Assembly (NCBI GenBank): GCA_963780345.1
Contig: CAWABU010000002.1
Span: 496,001 to 560,000 of the forward strand
DNA: 64,000 nucleotides
From: PALSA-693 sp963780345
GTDB lineage: Bacteria; Actinomycetota; Acidimicrobiia; Acidimicrobiales; Palsa-688
Direction of reading: 5' to 3'
The position numbers were made by a program, and so were the translations under genes. This document shows, one piece after another, positions 1 to 11,441 of the stretch (its first letter is position 1; each line of letters starts with the position of its first letter). The notes beneath the pieces were generated by a model, which did not search any database, had not been told where the DNA came from, and saw nothing but the letters and a program-made list of their open reading frames with translations.

Positions 1-1109
1 ACCGCCGAGACGTACACGTCGTGGCGGCTCAGGCTCAACCCGGCGCGCTGGTCGAGGACCGCCAGCAGCAGAGCCAGGCGGCCGCCGTCGAATCCCGTCG
101 CCGACCGGCGCGGGCTGACCATCGGGCTCGGTACCACCAGCGCCTGGATTTCCACCAGCATCGGGCGCTGTCCCTCTATGGAAGGAAACACGACCGACCC
201 CGGGCTGCCGACCCATCGGTCCACCAGGAACATCCCTCCCGGGTCGGCCACCCCCTCGAGCCCACCCCCGGTCATCTCGAACAGGCCAAGCTCGCCGGTC
301 GGGCCGAACCGGTGCTTGACCGACCGGAGGAGGCGCAGGGCGTGGTGCCGGTCCCCCTCGAAGGACAACACCGTGTCGACGAGGTGTTCCAGCACGCGTG
401 GACCGGCCAGCGTGCCTTCCTTGGTCACGTGGCTCACCAGGATGGTTGCCGGGCCCCCGGCTTTCGCCATCGTCGCCAGTTGGTGGGCGCAGCCCCGGAC
501 CTGGACCACCGAACCGGGGGCGGAGTCGATGGCCTCATCCCAGATGGTCTGGATCGAGTCGATGACGAGGAGATCGGGTTGGATCTCCTGGACGGCCGCC
601 TCGGTCCCGGCCATGGTGGTCTCGGTCACCATCCAGACATTGGGAACAAGGCTGTCGAGACGCTGGGCCCTTAGACGCACCTGGCTCGGCGACTCCTCCG
701 CGGAGACGAGCAGGCCCCGCCGGCCGTGTCGAGCGACGGCCGATAACACCTGAAGCATCAAGGTCGACTTGCCGATCCCCGGCTCACCGCCGACCAGCGT
801 CACCGATCCGGGCACGAATCCGCCGCCGAGAACGCGGTCGAGCTCGTCGATCCCGGTCGGCACTACGTCGCCCGCGTCGCCGTCGATCTCGGTGAGCGCC
901 ACGGGCACCCCGGCCCCGCCGGGGCAGCGGTCACCAGCCGTATCGGGTCCGAGGGCGCGAGCCGTCCCGGCGCGGTGGTGCCGAAAGGCGGGCCGGTCGA
1001 CTTCCTCGACCAGCGAATTCCACTCGCCGCAGACCGAGCAGCGTCCCGCCCATCTCGGGGCCGCCGAGCCGCACGCCGAGCAGCGATGGACAGTTCGCGC
1101 CTGGGTCAC
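1..1109 (-). CDS. radA: DNA repair protein RadA, C-terminus cut by window edge
   Basis: RadA/Sms is a RecA-like ATPase that helps process branched recombination intermediates. The gene reads off the left edge, so the C-terminal Lon-like domain is incomplete. Reading from a GTG at 1109, an N-terminal C4 zinc finger (CSACG ... CSVCGEW) is followed by Walker A GEPGIGKST, a Walker B-like LLVIDSIQT stretch and the RadA-specific KxRFG motif, here KHRFG where KNRFG is usual. The last visible residues (LDQRAGLSLSRHDVYVSA) match the start of the Lon-like domain. It lies downstream of clpC on the same strand, a pairing common in Gram-positive genomes, with 211 bases between. I am sure of the family; the GTG start is chosen because the zinc finger begins within ten residues of it. 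Confidence 0.93.
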   Translation of the reverse strand, partial: MTQARTVHRCSACGSAAPRWAGRCSVCGEWNSLVEEVDRPAFRHHRAGTARALGPDTAGDRCPGGAGVPVALTEIDGDAGDVVPTGIDELDRVLGGGFVPGSVTLVGGEPGIGKSTLMLQVLSAVARHGRRGLLVSAEESPSQVRLRAQRLDSLVPNVWMVTETTMAGTEAAVQEIQPDLLVIDSIQTIWDEAIDSAPGSVVQVRGCAHQLATMAKAGGPATILVSHVTKEGTLAGPRVLEHLVDTVLSFEGDRHHALRLLRSVKHRFGPTGELGLFEMTGGGLEGVADPGGMFLVDRWVGSPGSVVFPSIEGQRPMLVEIQALVVPSPMVSPRRSATGFDGGRLALLLAVLDQRAGLSLSRHDVYVSA

Positions 1110-1239
1110 ACGTGCACCCTAAGAGGGGGGTGTGACGGCCTCTTCCTGGCCCCCGCGGCCGGTGCGCTTTGTATGAGGTCCGGCGCGGCCGCCCGGCCTC
1201 ATCGCTCGGGGCTGCCGCCGTCGCCCGCGCCACGCAAAC

Positions 1240-1266
1240 CGCCGCCGGCCACGTGGGCCGGCGGCG
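1240..1266 (-). terminator. Hairpin between clpC and radA, probable clpC terminator
   Basis: An 11-base perfect stem (CGCCGCCGGCC on the plus strand) with a 5-base loop ACGTG lies 55 bases past the clpC stop. Read on the minus strand it is followed by GGTTTG, a weak U-rich tail. This suits an intrinsic terminator of GC-rich bacteria, but the short T tract makes it uncertain. Confidence 0.5.
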
Positions 1267-1320
1267 AGTTGAGGAAGCGCAGATCGAGCTGCGGGGGCGG
1301 GAGCCCTCTCGGGCGGTTGG

Positions 1321-3837
<2,517 letters not shown>

Positions 3838-3972
3838 GCTGGTCCTCCGTAAGAACAGTCTACTCGCCGAACCCCCGTTTTGTCCGAGGGCTACGAAAGG
3901 GAGAGCTCCTGGTATCGGTTCGTGATCCTGTTTTTTCGTGCTGGCGGCCTGGGTCGCCTACTGTCCACTGAG

Positions 3973-4971
3973 ATGAACGTCGTCGACAAGCTGCGACTTC
4001 CCGGTCTCGAGGACGCGTTGCTCCGGGTGGAGCGAGCGCTGGCCGGTGCGACCACGGCGGCCGACCCTTTTCTGTCCGAGGTGGCCGGGCACCTCGCCAA
4101 TGCGGGCGGCAAGAGGCTGCGCCCGGCTCTGGTGGTGGCGGCCGCCGCCGTCAGCCGCCCGACCGGCGTCGACATCGCTGACGAGGTGATTCAAGGAGGG
4201 GTCGCCGTCGAGCTGGTGCACCTGGGGTCGCTCTACCACGACGATGTCATGGATGAAGCCGAGTACCGGCGTGGCGTCGACAGCGTCAACGCCAAGTGGG
4301 GCAACCTGGTCGCGATCCTCGCCGGCGACTTCCTGCTCGCCCGCGCTTCGGAAATCGCGGCGTCGCTCGGAACGGAGGTGGCCGGTCTCCTGGCCCGCAC
4401 CATCGGCGACCTTTGCGAAGGGGAGGTCGGCCAGCTGCGGTACGCCTTCGACCCGTCCCGGCCCGAACCGGCCTACCTGTCGTCCATCGCCGGTAAGACG
4501 GCGTCGTTGATGGCCACCTCAGCTCGCATCGGGGCGCTCGTCGGCGGGGCGCCACGACCCTGGGTCGACGCCCTGACGGCATACGGGCGGGCGCTCGGGA
4601 TGGCCTTCCAGATCTGGGACGACGTCCGCGACCTGGTCTGCAGCGAGGAGCACCTCGGGAAGCCCGCCGGCCACGACATGGTCGAAGGGACCTACACGCT
4701 TCCGGTCCTGCGCGCCCTCGGGATCCCGGGCGTGGGCGACGACCTCAGGGCTCTGCTCGGCAGACCGCTGGATCCGCCGGCACGGGACAAGGCGCGCGAT
4801 CTGGTGCTGTCGACGCCGGCGGTGAGCGGGTGCGTGCGCGACGCCCGCCGGTGGGCCGGGGAAGCCGACCTGGCTCTCGACCTGCTCCGCCACGAGGGTG
4901 GCTCGACCGAGTACCTCGCGGTACTCGGTCAGGTCGGACACCAGCTGATCGACGAGCTCGAGGACAGCTAG
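3973..4971 (+). CDS. Polyprenyl (all-trans) diphosphate synthase
   Basis: Class I trans-prenyltransferase that extends allylic diphosphates with isopentenyl diphosphate, supplying chains for quinones or related lipids. Starting at ATG 3973 gives 332 residues, the usual length; an upstream TTG at 3880 would add 31 residues unlike the family. The first aspartate-rich motif is at residues 90-94 (HDDVMDE), the second at about 216 (WDDVRD), and the GGKRLRP substrate loop near residue 47. Chain length cannot be read reliably from sequence. It is the only plus-strand gene among the minus-strand core genes here and is convergent with lysS. It resembles HepT/IspB-type enzymes and could be heptaprenyl, octaprenyl or geranylgeranyl specific. 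Confidence 0.92.
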   Translation: MNVVDKLRLPGLEDALLRVERALAGATTAADPFLSEVAGHLANAGGKRLRPALVVAAAAVSRPTGVDIADEVIQGGVAVELVHLGSLYHDDVMDEAEYRRGVDSVNAKWGNLVAILAGDFLLARASEIAASLGTEVAGLLARTIGDLCEGEVGQLRYAFDPSRPEPAYLSSIAGKTASLMATSARIGALVGGAPRPWVDALTAYGRALGMAFQIWDDVRDLVCSEEHLGKPAGHDMVEGTYTLPVLRALGIPGVGDDLRALLGRPLDPPARDKARDLVLSTPAVSGCVRDARRWAGEADLALDLLRHEGGSTEYLAVLGQVGHQLIDELEDS

Positions 4972-5128
4972 GGCGGGTTCCGGCGCCGGTGGGCCGCCGG
5001 CGTCCGGGCGTTCCGGCCTCCTCGTGGGGCGGCCGTCCGCCACCCCGGGGGTCTCTGGCGTCGTGATGGGTGGGTAGCCGGCTGCCGTCACCGACATTGG
5101 CTTTCTGTCGCAAATCAGGCCCGTGGAG

Positions 5129-5179
5129 CTTTACTGGCGCGAACTGTGCCCGGTTGAAGCGGGCAGCGCGCCAGTAAAG
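5129..5179. repeat. Long inverted repeat with 13-base perfect arms
   Basis: The arms CTTTACTGGCGCG (5129-5141) and CGCGCCAGTAAAG (5167-5179) are exact reverse complements. The 25 bases between can form an inner stem (TGCCCG with CGGGCA). The whole would fold into one long hairpin. No T tract follows closely on either strand, so it does not look like a standard terminator. It could be a structured RNA, a small mobile-element remnant or a Rho-linked element; the sequence alone does not decide. Confidence 0.6.
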
Positions 5180-5247
5180 GATCCGTGAACTGACAAAAAA
5201 GGGTCGCTGGCGCGGGGCGGTGCGGGGCGGGGGGAGTCCGCCGGGCG

Positions 5248-5275
5248 CCGTCCCCGTCCGGGACGGCGGGGACGG
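5248..5275. terminator. GC-rich hairpin after lysS, possible terminator
   Basis: CCGTCCCC (5248-5255) pairs with GGGGACGG (5268-5275) around a 12-base interior that itself can pair GTC with GAC. It lies 65 bases past the lysS stop. There is no U tract, so it may act as a factor-dependent terminator or RNA-stabilising stem. Confidence 0.35.
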
Positions 5276-5340
5276 TGCGGGCGGGGCCGCCAAGCGCGAG
5301 CGGAGGGGTCCCCGGCCGACCCGCGCCCCGGCGCCGACGC

Positions 5341-6759
5341 TCAGCCCGAGCCGGATTCGGGCCGGAGGGTGGGAAAGGCGATCACGTCGCGAATGGCATC
5401 AGCGCCCGCCAGCAACATCACCAGGCGGTCGATGCCGATGCCCAGTCCGCCGGTCGGGGGCAGGCCGTACTCGAGCGCCCGCAGGTAATCCTCGTCGACC
5501 GGCATGGCCTCGTCGTCGCCGGCGGCGCGGGCCCGGGCCTGCTCCTCGAAGCGCATCCGCTGCTCGTCCGGATCGGTGAGCTCGCTGAAGGCATTCCCGA
5601 GCTCCCGGCCCGCCACGATCGGCTCAAAGCGCTCGACCCAGCCGGGCCGGTCCCGGTGGTCCCGGGCCAGCGGGGAGACCTCCTTCGGGTAGTCGACCAC
5701 GAAGACCGGGCCCCACAGCTCCGACTCGGTGGTCTTCTCGTAGATCTCGAGGATGAGCTTCCCCGGTCCCCACGAGTCCTCGACTGCGACTCCGGCCCGG
5801 TCGGCTAGAGCGCGTAGTTCTTCGACCGGCGTGGAGAGATCGACGGTGACGCCCGCATGTTCGGCGATGAGCTCGGTCATGGTGGCGCGCGGCCAGGGTG
5901 CGGCCAGCTCCAGCGGCCGCTCCCCGTAGGTCAGCGACGTGGTCCCCAGGAGGTCCCGGGCCAGACCTGAGACCATCTCCTCGACCAGGACCATCATGTC
6001 CGTGTAGTCGGCGTAGGCCTGGTAGACCTCGAGCATCGTGAACTCGGGGTTGTGGCGAGGCGACAGGCCCTCGTTGCGGAACACCCGGGCGATCTCGAAC
6101 ACCTTCTCGACCCCGCCGACGACCAGCCGCTTGAGGTACAGCTCGGGGGCGATCCGCAAGTACAGGTCGATGTCCAGGGCGTTGTGGTGGGTCACGAAGG
6201 GTCTGGCGGCGGCTCCGCCCGGGATGGGATGGAAGACCGGCGTCTCGACCTCGACGAAGTCCCGTTGTTCCAGCCAGCGTCGGATCCAGGAGATGACCTG
6301 GCTGCGCAGGAGCAGCGTGGCCCGGGTCCCCTCGTTGGCCCAGAGGTCGGCGTAGCGCTGCCGGTAGCGCAGGTCGACGTCGGTCAGGCCCTTCCACTTG
6401 TCCCCGAAACTCCGCCGGGCCTCCGCCAGCAGCACCCACGAGGTGATCCGCACGGAGAGCTCACCGGTCCTGGTGCGGACTACCTCGCCGGTCGCGCCGA
6501 TCCAGTCACCGAGCGACAGGCGGCCGAAGTCACCGAAGCGATCGGTCCAGTTGGCGCCGGCGAAGAGCTGCACCTGACCGGTGGGATCCCGGAGGGTGGC
6601 GAAGGCGATCTTGCCCATCTCCCGCCGCAGCATCAACCGTCCGGCGACCGACACCACCATCTCGCTGCCCCCGCCGGCGGGCAGGTCGGCGAAGCGGGCC
6701 GCCAGCTCGGCCGCAGTGGCGTCGCGCTCGAAGCGGTAAGGAAGGTCGGAGATGGCCAC
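5341..6759 (-). CDS. lysS: Lysyl-tRNA synthetase, class II
   Basis: Charges tRNA-Lys in the cytoplasm. The 472 residues begin with an OB-fold anticodon-binding domain (about 40-150, with GRLMLRREMGKIAFATLRD), followed by the class II catalytic core. Motif 2 is FRNEGLSPRHNPEFTMLE and motif 3 is GLGIGIDRLVML near the C-terminus, which ends IRDVIAFPTLRPE as in typical LysRS. It is the last gene of the cofactor operon, 12 bases after coaX. An ATG start with LPYRFERDATAAEL is consistent with bacterial homologues. Confidence is high. Confidence 0.97.
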   Translation of the reverse strand: MAISDLPYRFERDATAAELAARFADLPAGGGSEMVVSVAGRLMLRREMGKIAFATLRDPTGQVQLFAGANWTDRFGDFGRLSLGDWIGATGEVVRTRTGELSVRITSWVLLAEARRSFGDKWKGLTDVDLRYRQRYADLWANEGTRATLLLRSQVISWIRRWLEQRDFVEVETPVFHPIPGGAAARPFVTHHNALDIDLYLRIAPELYLKRLVVGGVEKVFEIARVFRNEGLSPRHNPEFTMLEVYQAYADYTDMMVLVEEMVSGLARDLLGTTSLTYGERPLELAAPWPRATMTELIAEHAGVTVDLSTPVEELRALADRAGVAVEDSWGPGKLILEIYEKTTESELWGPVFVVDYPKEVSPLARDHRDRPGWVERFEPIVAGRELGNAFSELTDPDEQRMRFEEQARARAAGDDEAMPVDEDYLRALEYGLPPTGGLGIGIDRLVMLLAGADAIRDVIAFPTLRPESGSG

Positions 6760-6771
6760 GCCCGGTCGCCC

Positions 6772-7563
6772 TCAGTGCTGGTTGCGCCCGAAGATGATGC
6801 GCAGACCGTCGAGAGTCAACCAGGGCTCGTGATATTCGATCGCCGAGGTGTAGGGGCCGATGAGGCCGGCGAGACCGCCGGTGGCCACCACCTTGCACGG
6901 ACCGATCTCCTCGCGCAGCCGCTGGCAGAGGCCGTCGACCTGGGCGGCGAAACCGTAGATGATGCCCGCCTGTACCGACTCGACGGTGTTCTTGGCCAGC
7001 ACGCTCCGGGGCTCGACCAGCTCGACCCGAGGCAGGAGGGCGGCTCGAGCCGACAGCGCTTCGAGGGAGATCTCGATGCCCGGCACGATGATCCCTCCGA
7101 GGTACTCACCTTTCGCCGAGACGACCTCGAAGGTGGTGGCCGTGCCGAAGTCGACGACGATCGTCGGGCCGCCATAGCGCTCGAAGGCGGCCACGGCATC
7201 GGCGATGCGATCGGCGCCGACCTCCTTCGGGTTGTCGTAATGAATCGGCATCCCGGTCCGCACCCCAGGCTCGACGATCACGGTCTCGACCTTGAACCAC
7301 CGGTCGCTCATCTCCCGGAGCGCAGTCCGCTGCCGGGGCACCACCGAGGCCACGGCGATGCCGGTGATGGCCTCGGCCGGATCGAGTCCCCGAAGCTGGA
7401 AGAGCTGGTCGATCAGCAGGGCCATCTCGTCTGCGGTGCGCGAGGCCACGGTGGCGGTGCGCCAGTGGTGGAGCAACTCGCTACTGCTGCCGGCCGGGCC
7501 GTCGCCGGGGCCGTACAGCCCGATGACCGTCTGGGTGTTGCCAACGTCGATAGCGACCAGCAA
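6772..7563 (-). CDS. coaX: Type III pantothenate kinase
   Basis: Phosphorylates pantothenate in the first step of CoA synthesis, in the potassium-dependent, feedback-insensitive type III form. At 263 residues it shows the ASKHA-fold marks: phosphate-binding DVGNTQTVIGLY at the N-terminus, GADRIADAVAA at about 125, and VVDFGTATTFE with the catalytic and metal-binding Asp. It starts one base from the nadC stop, so the two are translationally coupled. With panC and panD in the same operon it links pantothenate synthesis to its use. Confidence 0.96.
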   Translation of the reverse strand: MLVAIDVGNTQTVIGLYGPGDGPAGSSSELLHHWRTATVASRTADEMALLIDQLFQLRGLDPAEAITGIAVASVVPRQRTALREMSDRWFKVETVIVEPGVRTGMPIHYDNPKEVGADRIADAVAAFERYGGPTIVVDFGTATTFEVVSAKGEYLGGIIVPGIEISLEALSARAALLPRVELVEPRSVLAKNTVESVQAGIIYGFAAQVDGLCQRLREEIGPCKVVATGGLAGLIGPYTSAIEYHEPWLTLDGLRIIFGRNQH

Positions 7564-8409
7564 CTACGGCTCCAGGTCCAGGCCGATGTCGAGCACCGGA
7601 GCGGAGTGGGTGAGGGCGCCCACCGAAATGAGATCCGCGCCCGCCGCGGCCAGGGCGGCCACGTCGTCGAGGGTTACGCGACCGGAGACCTCGATCGTTA
7701 GCCGTCCGTCGACCAGCTGGGCGGCCGCCGCCACCTCAGCCGGACCCATGTTGTCCAGCAGCACCAGGTCGGCGCCGGCTTCGACGGCCACCTTGACCTG
7801 CTCGAGGGTGTCGCATTCGACCTCCACGGTCAGGCTGGGCCAGCGGCGCTTGGCCAGCACCACCGCCGCCTCGATCGACACGCCCGCGAGGTGATTGTCC
7901 TTGAGGAGGATGCCTTCGGACAGGGAAGCCCGATGGTTGGTGCCGCCCCCAGCCCGCACGGCGGCCTTCTCCAGGGCCCGCAGGCCGGGCGTCGTCTTGC
8001 GCGTGTCGCGAATGCGGGCGGAAGGGCCGGCGGCGTCGACGAACCGTCTGGTCAGGGTGGCCACACCGGAAAGGTGGCCGAGCAGGTTGAGGGCGGTGCG
8101 TTCGGCGGTGAGCACCGACGCCAGCGGCCCCCGGATCCGGGCCAGTTCCTGCCCGGCCTGGAGCTGGTCGCCGTCGGCCGCGGCCCACTGCACCACGATG
8201 GCCGGGTCGACGGCGGCGAAGGTTTCGATCGCCGCCAGGCGACCGGCCAGCACTCCCTGGGCTCGAGCCACCAGGGCGGCCGCCACCGTCGCCGCGGCCG
8301 GAACCAGGCCGGCCGTCACGTCGCCGAAGACACCGAGGTCCTCGGCCAGGGCCCGGCCCACCACCTCGCGGACCGCCGTCACCGGGGGGTCAAGCCAGTT
8401 TGCCGTCAT
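7564..8409 (-). CDS. nadC: Nicotinate-nucleotide pyrophosphorylase (quinolinate phosphoribosyltransferase)
   Basis: Converts quinolinate and PRPP to nicotinate mononucleotide in de novo NAD synthesis. The 281 residues contain the arginine-rich substrate site (RDTRKTTPGLRALEKAAVR), GGGTNHR, EVECDTLEQ and the phosphate-binding ADLVLLDNMGP. The ATG overlaps the nadB stop as ATGA, so NadB and NadC, which act at either end of quinolinate formation, are probably made in step. NadA was not found in the window, so the pathway here is incomplete. Confidence 0.96.
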   Translation of the reverse strand: MTANWLDPPVTAVREVVGRALAEDLGVFGDVTAGLVPAAATVAAALVARAQGVLAGRLAAIETFAAVDPAIVVQWAAADGDQLQAGQELARIRGPLASVLTAERTALNLLGHLSGVATLTRRFVDAAGPSARIRDTRKTTPGLRALEKAAVRAGGGTNHRASLSEGILLKDNHLAGVSIEAAVVLAKRRWPSLTVEVECDTLEQVKVAVEAGADLVLLDNMGPAEVAAAAQLVDGRLTIEVSGRVTLDDVAALAAAGADLISVGALTHSAPVLDIGLDLEP

Positions 8410-10073
8410 TGCACGAACCTATGGGAAAAGACCTCGGACATCGCCGGGAAGTCCTCTCGCCGATGTCCCCCGCGACTCTCCTCACGGGCCGAGGCCGCGG
8501 CGACGAGAGCGCGGCTTACCTCGACCAGGTTGGCGAGCTCGCCCGGCCCGGGGGCCATGGACGCGATCTCACCGGCCGCGGCCTGAAGGGAGGCCGCGCT
8601 GCGCACCACCCCGGCGTAGCGGGTCATTGTTCGTTGCAGCAGCTCCCGTCCCTTGACGGGGTCGGCGGGCTTCTCCCCACCCCGGGCCGGACGGGTAGAA
8701 AGCCAGCGCACCCCGATCTCTCCGGGGTCGGATACGTCCGGCCGTAAGAGAGGACGGAGGGCGCCGCTCGCACCGGGGCCATCTTTCCCCGAGAGCACGG
8801 CTTCGACCGCCCGGGCGCCGAACACCATCCCCTCGAGGAGAGAGTTCGAGGCCAGCCGGTTGGCCCCGTGCACGCCGGTGCAGGCGGTCTCGCCGGCGGC
8901 CCACAGCCCGGGCAGGGCGGTGGCCCCGTCCAGGTCGGTCAGCACACCCCCGCACAGGTAGTGGGCCGCCGGCGCCACCGGGAGCCAGTCTCGCAACGGG
9001 TCGAGCCCGAGATCGTGCACGACCCTTGCCAGCGTCGGGAAGCGGGCGGTGAAGTCAGGAACCCCACTCACGTCCAGCCACACATGGTCGACGCCGTCTT
9101 CTCGCATCCGGGCCGCGACTGCAGCCGCGACCACGTCCCGAGGCTGCAACTCGTCAACGAAGCGCCGGCCCCGGTGGTCCCGAAGGAGGGCACCCTCGCC
9201 CCGCAGCGCTTCGCTCAGAAGAGGTCGGGGGCCGGCGGTCGATCCGTGCAGGGCGGTCGGGTGGAACTGCACGAACTCGACATCGGCAACGGGCAGGCCG
9301 GACCGCAACGCCATCGCCACGCCATCGCCGGTCGACTGGGGCGGGTTGGTAGTGACGGAGAACAGCTGGCCGGCACCCCCCGTCGCCAGCAGGGTGTGGG
9401 CAGCTCGCAGCTCCACCACCGTCCCATCCGGATCGAGCGCGGTCACCCCCCGGCAGCGGCCATATTCCACGATGAGATCGAGGGCGAACCACCCTTCCCA
9501 GATGCGGGTGGCCGTGGCGCGGGCGGCGTCGACCAGGGTGCGCTCCACCTCGGCGCCGGTGGCGGCCCCGCCGGCGTGAACCACGCGTGCGGTCGAGTGG
9601 CCCCCTTCGCGGGCAAGCTCCCACACGCCGCGGTCGTTGCGGTCGAACTCGGCCCCGAGGGCGGCCAGCTCCCGGACCCGCGCCGGTCCCTCGGTGACGA
9701 GCACCTCGACGGCGGCCCGGTCGCACAGGCCGGCCCCGGCTCGCAGCGTGTCGGCGGCGTGCAAGGCGACGGAATCGGTCAGGTGCGGATCATGGCGGTG
9801 GTGGGCGGGCTGCACGTCGGCCTCGGTGTGATGGAGCACGGCTGCCACCCCGCCCTGGGCCCATTGCGTGGCCGAGTCGGCCAGGGCGCCCTTCGACAAC
9901 ACGCCGATGCGCAGACCTGGCTCCTCTTCCGCGCCGCGCGCCGCGGCGGAGAGGCCGGCCACCCCGCTGCCCACGACGAGCAGATCGAGCGGCTCGGCCG
10001 AAGCGCGGCGGGCTCGCCGGCCGGCCCGGGCGCTCGGGTCGCCGGGCCCTTTTCCCGGGCCAGTGGCGGTCAA
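8406..10073 (-). CDS. nadB: L-aspartate oxidase
   Basis: FAD enzyme that oxidises L-aspartate to iminoaspartate, the first step of NAD synthesis. A Rossmann FAD site opens the fold (LLVVGSGVAGLSAA), followed by the flavin-contacting SKGALADSATQWAQGG motif and, near the C-terminus of the FAD domain, GLWAAGETACTGVHGANRLASNSLLEGMVFG. I place the start at TTG 10073, which overlaps the panD stop as TTGA, giving 555 residues. The open frame extends to 10244, but that part overlaps panD and is Arg/Pro-rich noise. The operon is panD-nadB-nadC-coaX. Confidence 0.94.
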   Translation of the reverse strand: MTATGPGKGPGDPSARAGRRARRASAEPLDLLVVGSGVAGLSAAARGAEEEPGLRIGVLSKGALADSATQWAQGGVAAVLHHTEADVQPAHHRHDPHLTDSVALHAADTLRAGAGLCDRAAVEVLVTEGPARVRELAALGAEFDRNDRGVWELAREGGHSTARVVHAGGAATGAEVERTLVDAARATATRIWEGWFALDLIVEYGRCRGVTALDPDGTVVELRAAHTLLATGGAGQLFSVTTNPPQSTGDGVAMALRSGLPVADVEFVQFHPTALHGSTAGPRPLLSEALRGEGALLRDHRGRRFVDELQPRDVVAAAVAARMREDGVDHVWLDVSGVPDFTARFPTLARVVHDLGLDPLRDWLPVAPAAHYLCGGVLTDLDGATALPGLWAAGETACTGVHGANRLASNSLLEGMVFGARAVEAVLSGKDGPGASGALRPLLRPDVSDPGEIGVRWLSTRPARGGEKPADPVKGRELLQRTMTRYAGVVRSAASLQAAAGEIASMAPGPGELANLVEVSRALVAAASAREESRGGHRREDFPAMSEVFSHRFVQ

Positions 10074-10444
10074 GGCGACGCCGAAGGAGCCGGTAGAGGG
10101 ACGGTCACCACCCGGTTCCACTGGTCGACGTGAACGATCACTGGGGCATACTCGGCGAGCTCGACGGCCTCGTACTCGGCGTAGGTGAGGATGATCACCT
10201 TGTCCCCGGGATGGACGAGACGGGCGGCGGCGCCGTTGCAGCACACCTGGCCGGGTACTCCCGTGATGGCGTAGGTCTCGAACCGGGCGCCGTTGTCGAT
10301 GTCGAGGACGGCCACCTGTTCATGCTCGAGGATATCGGCCGCGTCGAGGAGCGCCGGGTCCAGACTGATCGAACCCACGTAGTTGAGGTCCGCCTCGGTG
10401 ACCGTGGCCCGATGGATCTTGGACTTGAGCATGCGGCGACGCAC
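10070..10444 (-). CDS. panD: Aspartate 1-decarboxylase, pyruvoyl-dependent
   Basis: Makes beta-alanine for pantothenate. The proenzyme cleaves itself at Gly24-Ser25 to create the pyruvoyl group. Here the sequence MRRRMLKSKIHRATVTEADL leads to NYVGS with the Gly-Ser pair exactly at 24-25, as in E. coli PanD, which supports this ATG rather than the next Met at residue 5. The 124-residue length is normal. Genes for both halves of pantothenate, panC and panD, are adjacent (18-base gap). Confidence 0.96.
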   Translation of the reverse strand: MRRRMLKSKIHRATVTEADLNYVGSISLDPALLDAADILEHEQVAVLDIDNGARFETYAITGVPGQVCCNGAAARLVHPGDKVIILTYAEYEAVELAEYAPVIVHVDQWNRVVTVPLPAPSASP

Positions 10445-10462
10445 GGACGATTCTCCTTCTCT

Positions 10463-11392
10463 TCAGTCTTCGAGGCGGGGAGTGGCTGGGTCGGCTGAAA
10501 CACCGGGGGCGCCGGCGGGCTCGGCGTCGGTCGGGCCGGGAGAGATGGCGGCGAGGTTGTCGAGGAGCCGCGTCCGGCCCAGGCGGGCAGCCACGAGCAG
10601 TCGCACCTCGCCAGCGACGTGGGGGGGCTGGGTCAAATGTTCGGGGTCGACGACCTCGGCGTAATCCAGTTCGAAGCCCGGGGCTCGGGCCAGGGCCGCG
10701 GCCATGACGGCCGAGACCGCGGCGGGGTCGATGAACGCGTCGTCCTCGATGGCCCGCTTGCCGGCGAGGAGGGCGTAGTAGAGCTGCGGCGCCACGGCGC
10801 GCTCGTCCGCGGTCAGATAGGCGTTGCGGCTGGACAGGGCCAAGCCGTCCGGGTCCCGTACGATCGGGCAACCGAAGACCTCGACGGGCAGAGAGAGGTC
10901 GGCCACGAGGCGGCGGATCACCGCCAGCTGCTGGAAGTCCTTCTCCCCGAAGTAGGTCCAGCACGGCCCCGACAACGCGAACAGCTTGGTCACGATGGTG
11001 GCCACCCCGTCGAAGTGTCCGGGCCGCGACGCCCCTTCCATGGTCTCGGTGAGGCCCTGTACCGAGACGGTGGTGACGGGCGGCCCGGCGAAGAGCTCGT
11101 CGGTGGTCGGCGCCAACACCAGATGGGCGCCGGCCTCGCCGGCCAGCCGGCAGTCCTCGTCAAGATGACGGGGGTAGGCGGCCAGGTCCTCGCTGGGTCC
11201 GAACTGGAGCGGGTTGACGTAAACGGTCACGGCCACGGCGTCGCAGTCGGCCGCGGCACGACGGATCAGCGACAGGTGGCCGGCGTGCAGGGCGCCCATG
11301 GTCAGGACCAATCCCACCCGCTGGCCCGTCGCCCGGCACCCGTCGAGCTTGGCGCGCCATATCGATGGCGCTCGGATGAGTTCAATGGTCAC
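10463..11392 (-). CDS. panC: Pantothenate synthetase
   Basis: Condenses pantoate with beta-alanine using ATP. The HIGH-like nucleotide motif appears as TMGALHAGHLSLIRRA, followed by VYVNPLQFGPSEDLAAYPR, GEKDFQQLAVIRRLVADL and the KMSKS-like SSRNAYLT. The protein is 309 residues, with a short Pro/Ala-rich C-terminal tail after LDNLAAI. It lies 49 bases downstream of folK and 18 bases upstream of panD. No panB is present in the window. Confidence 0.96.
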   Translation of the reverse strand: MTIELIRAPSIWRAKLDGCRATGQRVGLVLTMGALHAGHLSLIRRAAADCDAVAVTVYVNPLQFGPSEDLAAYPRHLDEDCRLAGEAGAHLVLAPTTDELFAGPPVTTVSVQGLTETMEGASRPGHFDGVATIVTKLFALSGPCWTYFGEKDFQQLAVIRRLVADLSLPVEVFGCPIVRDPDGLALSSRNAYLTADERAVAPQLYYALLAGKRAIEDDAFIDPAAVSAVMAAALARAPGFELDYAEVVDPEHLTQPPHVAGEVRLLVAARLGRTRLLDNLAAISPGPTDAEPAGAPGVSADPATPRLED

Positions 11393-11441
11393 TGATGCCT
11401 CACAGACGTTCCAGCCCCGGAGCGGGTGCCGTTCGTTGGCG

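Larger units (their letters stand above)
4972..5340. other. 369-base convergent intergenic region, no gene
   Basis: This lies between the ends of the polyprenyl synthase gene (plus) and lysS (minus). I see no convincing ORF; the open frames are short GC-rich shadows. It holds two inverted repeats, listed separately (5129-5179 and 5248-5275), and a run of six A at about 5195-5200 (T on the minus strand). The first repeat and its surroundings are visibly less GC-rich than the rest of the window. Confidence 0.7.

Noticed and set aside
5129..5179. Possible tRNA or tRNA-like fold
   Set aside because: One long hairpin only; no cloverleaf, T-loop or anticodon arm.
6052..7701. 549-codon plus-strand frame across lysS and coaX
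   Set aside because: Composition is Gly/Asp/His-rich shadow of two certain minus-strand genes.
8868..10133. 421-codon plus-strand frame antisense to nadB
   Set aside because: No motif; entirely within nadB.
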